Shown here piece by piece: positions 11,705-12,901 of a stretch of DNA of 12,901 nt. A program made the position numbers and the translations under genes. Position 1 is the stretch's first letter, and each line of letters begins with the position of its first letter. The notes under the pieces are model-generated. The model made no database searches and was not told the DNA's origin. It saw only the letters and a program-made list of their open reading frames with translations. This stretch comes from Solirubrobacteraceae bacterium (GTDB lineage Bacteria; Actinomycetota; Thermoleophilia; Solirubrobacterales; Solirubrobacteraceae): positions 1-12,901 of the forward strand of contig JASHQV010000489.1 of NCBI GenBank assembly GCA_030038955.1, read 5' to 3'.

Positions 11705-12901
11705 GGGCGGGAGCGACCGCGAAGATCTCCTGACTGGCGGCCGTAGTGATGTACGTGAAGAGCCCGTGCGCGTCGAGCTGCGACCGCGTCGCAGGCGTCA
11801 CCGTGGGAACGATCATCCACTGCACGTGGAGCGGCTCGAGGCGGCGCCACAAGGCTCTGGCCGGCGGCAGCTCCCCCTGCGCGTCGAGGATGCGATCTCG
11901 GCCGCCAACCGAGAAGGCGTCGCTGATCAGCAGCCCGCGGGCGTAGTACCTCGCCCCTTCACAGTCGTATGCCCACGCGCGGTAGTCGGAGGAAAAGCGC
12001 TTGTTCAGCCACTCGACCGCGGGATAGCAGAAGATCTGAGCGCGCAGATATGCAGTGACAGCAGGCCCGCTGGTGGGTGGCCCACCGCCGGCATAGCCGA
12101 TGTACCAGGCTACGTAGCCAATCGAGGTCCACAGCAGGACGGCGCAGGCTAACGCGCACCACAGCGGCGCCAGCGAGCGAGAGCCAAGCACCGGCGGCCG
12201 TAGCCTCTCCCAGAGCGCCAGCGCATGGTGAGCCGCCAGGCCGGCGAGCAGCGCCAGCAAGCCGACGGCCGGCAGCAGGTACCGAGGGCTGGCCGAGCTG
12301 ACGATCCACACCGCGAGCGAGATCAGACCAGCGACCGCGAGCACGCGGAACAGGCGGTCGCGTCTGACGCGGGGCAGGAGCAGGCCGAGATAGCCACTCG
12401 CCAGCCACCACGACAGCGGCGAGCGGTGCAGGCCGGTGTTGTAGACGACGCGCCCCAGCAGGAAGCGAACGTCCTGGTGGAGGATCGAGATGATGCCGGG
12501 CTGAGCGCCTCCAAGGACACTGAGCGACTGCAACTGGAGCTCGGCCGGGGTCCACAAGTGGTGGGAGTTGCCGAACAGCGAGGTCGCGAACGGGTAGACG
12601 GGATCGCCGGCGACGTGGATCGTCCACGCATACCAGGGACCGGCCGTCAGGAGCGCACCGCAGATCAAGCCGGCGAGTGGCAGTCCCAGCCCGCGACGAC
12701 GACCGACGACGATCACGACGGCGCCAACTACGACCACGGCGTAGATCGTGGCCGTGTACTTGGTGGCGGCCGCCGTTCCGACCAGCAGCCCGATCGCGAT
12801 CAGCCCGGGAACGGTCGAAATACGCCGCTCCGCAGCTTCCAGACCGACGAGCAGCGCCGCGAGCACGAAGCTCATCCCGCCGGTGTCGATCATCGGGGAA
12901 G
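11682..12901 (-). CDS. Polytopic membrane protein, GT-C/PMT-like glycosyltransferase, 5' end cut by window edge
   Basis: The frame is open to the window edge, so the true N-terminus, with the usual catalytic acidic loop, is probably outside. Counting from the Met at 12893, 403 residues remain. There are about eight hydrophobic segments (for example 28-45, 48-65, 73-90, 183-200, 205-222 and 243-262), then a soluble C-terminal region (about 275-403). The motifs ATKYTA (43-48), GDPVYPF (96-102) and SPRYLLPA (202-209) resemble the membrane cores of bacterial PMT/ArnT-like glycosyltransferases, which use polyprenyl-phosphate sugars outside the membrane. Donor and acceptor are unknown. The Met at 12893 could be a start but has no Shine-Dalgarno, and the sequence before it (SP-MIDTGG) looks like continued coding. 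The stop lies inside the end of the FkbM gene. Confidence 0.72.
   Translation of the reverse strand, partial: SPMIDTGGMSFVLAALLVGLEAAERRISTVPGLIAIGLLVGTAAATKYTATIYAVVVVGAVVIVVGRRRGLGLPLAGLICGALLTAGPWYAWTIHVAGDPVYPFATSLFGNSHHLWTPAELQLQSLSVLGGAQPGIISILHQDVRFLLGRVVYNTGLHRSPLSWWLASGYLGLLLPRVRRDRLFRVLAVAGLISLAVWIVSSASPRYLLPAVGLLALLAGLAAHHALALWERLRPPVLGSRSLAPLWCALACAVLLWTSIGYVAWYIGYAGGGPPTSGPAVTAYLRAQIFCYPAVEWLNKRFSSDYRAWAYDCEGARYYARGLLISDAFSVGGRDRILDAQGELPPARALWRRLEPLHVQWMIVPTVTPATRSQLDAHGLFTYITTAASQEIFAVAPALRGGSRS

Overview
The window is GC-rich (about 70% by eye) and densely packed. Many genes overlap by 4 bases and Shine-Dalgarno sequences are scarce. Gene content (actinobacterial-style luciferase-like oxidoreductase, EFGNR-type heme A synthase, GH63-like hydrolase, OmpR/kinase pair) suggests an actinomycete-type bacterium, perhaps Thermoleophilia/Solirubrobacterales. 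That placement is inferred from style, not from a marker gene. No tRNA, rRNA, CRISPR array, transposase or phage gene was seen. No gap between genes exceeds 300 bases.

Layout. Bases 1-863 (-) hold a 3'-truncated LLM-class flavin oxidoreductase. Divergent from it is a two-helix potassium channel with a cytoplasmic RCK/TrkA module (1008-1964, +). A 230-base spacer rich in small repeats and dyads follows. Next is a tightly coupled plus-strand set: a degenerate metallo-beta-lactamase-fold protein, a 3-mercaptopyruvate-type sulfurtransferase, a GH63-like glycosidase and msrB (2195-5362). On the minus strand from 10852 down to 5316 lie six collinear genes: rmlC, ctaA, an OmpR-type regulator, its histidine kinase, a SAM methyltransferase and a DedA membrane protein. 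The right end holds an FkbM methyltransferase (+) divergent from rmlC, and a convergent, 5'-truncated polytopic GT-C-like membrane protein (-).

How the genes may work together. The sulfurtransferase and MsrB point to sulfur or redox chemistry. RmlC, FkbM, the SAM methyltransferase and the GT-C-like protein point to surface-glycan synthesis. The kinase/regulator pair is a complete two-component system with an extracytoplasmic sensor. CtaA supplies heme A for the terminal oxidase.

The most notable features are: (1) an internal AGGAGG plus ATG inside the channel gene, placed to make a free RCK domain as in MthK; (2) an in-frame triplication of a 13-residue segment carrying the putative substrate-binding arginines of the sulfurtransferase; (3) TAnnnT-like hexamers 6-9 bases upstream of most unit-leading start codons, suggesting leaderless transcription; (4) a 12-bp hairpin behind msrB that lies inside the convergent dedA gene. 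I did not find a clearly new multi-gene defence or mobile system.
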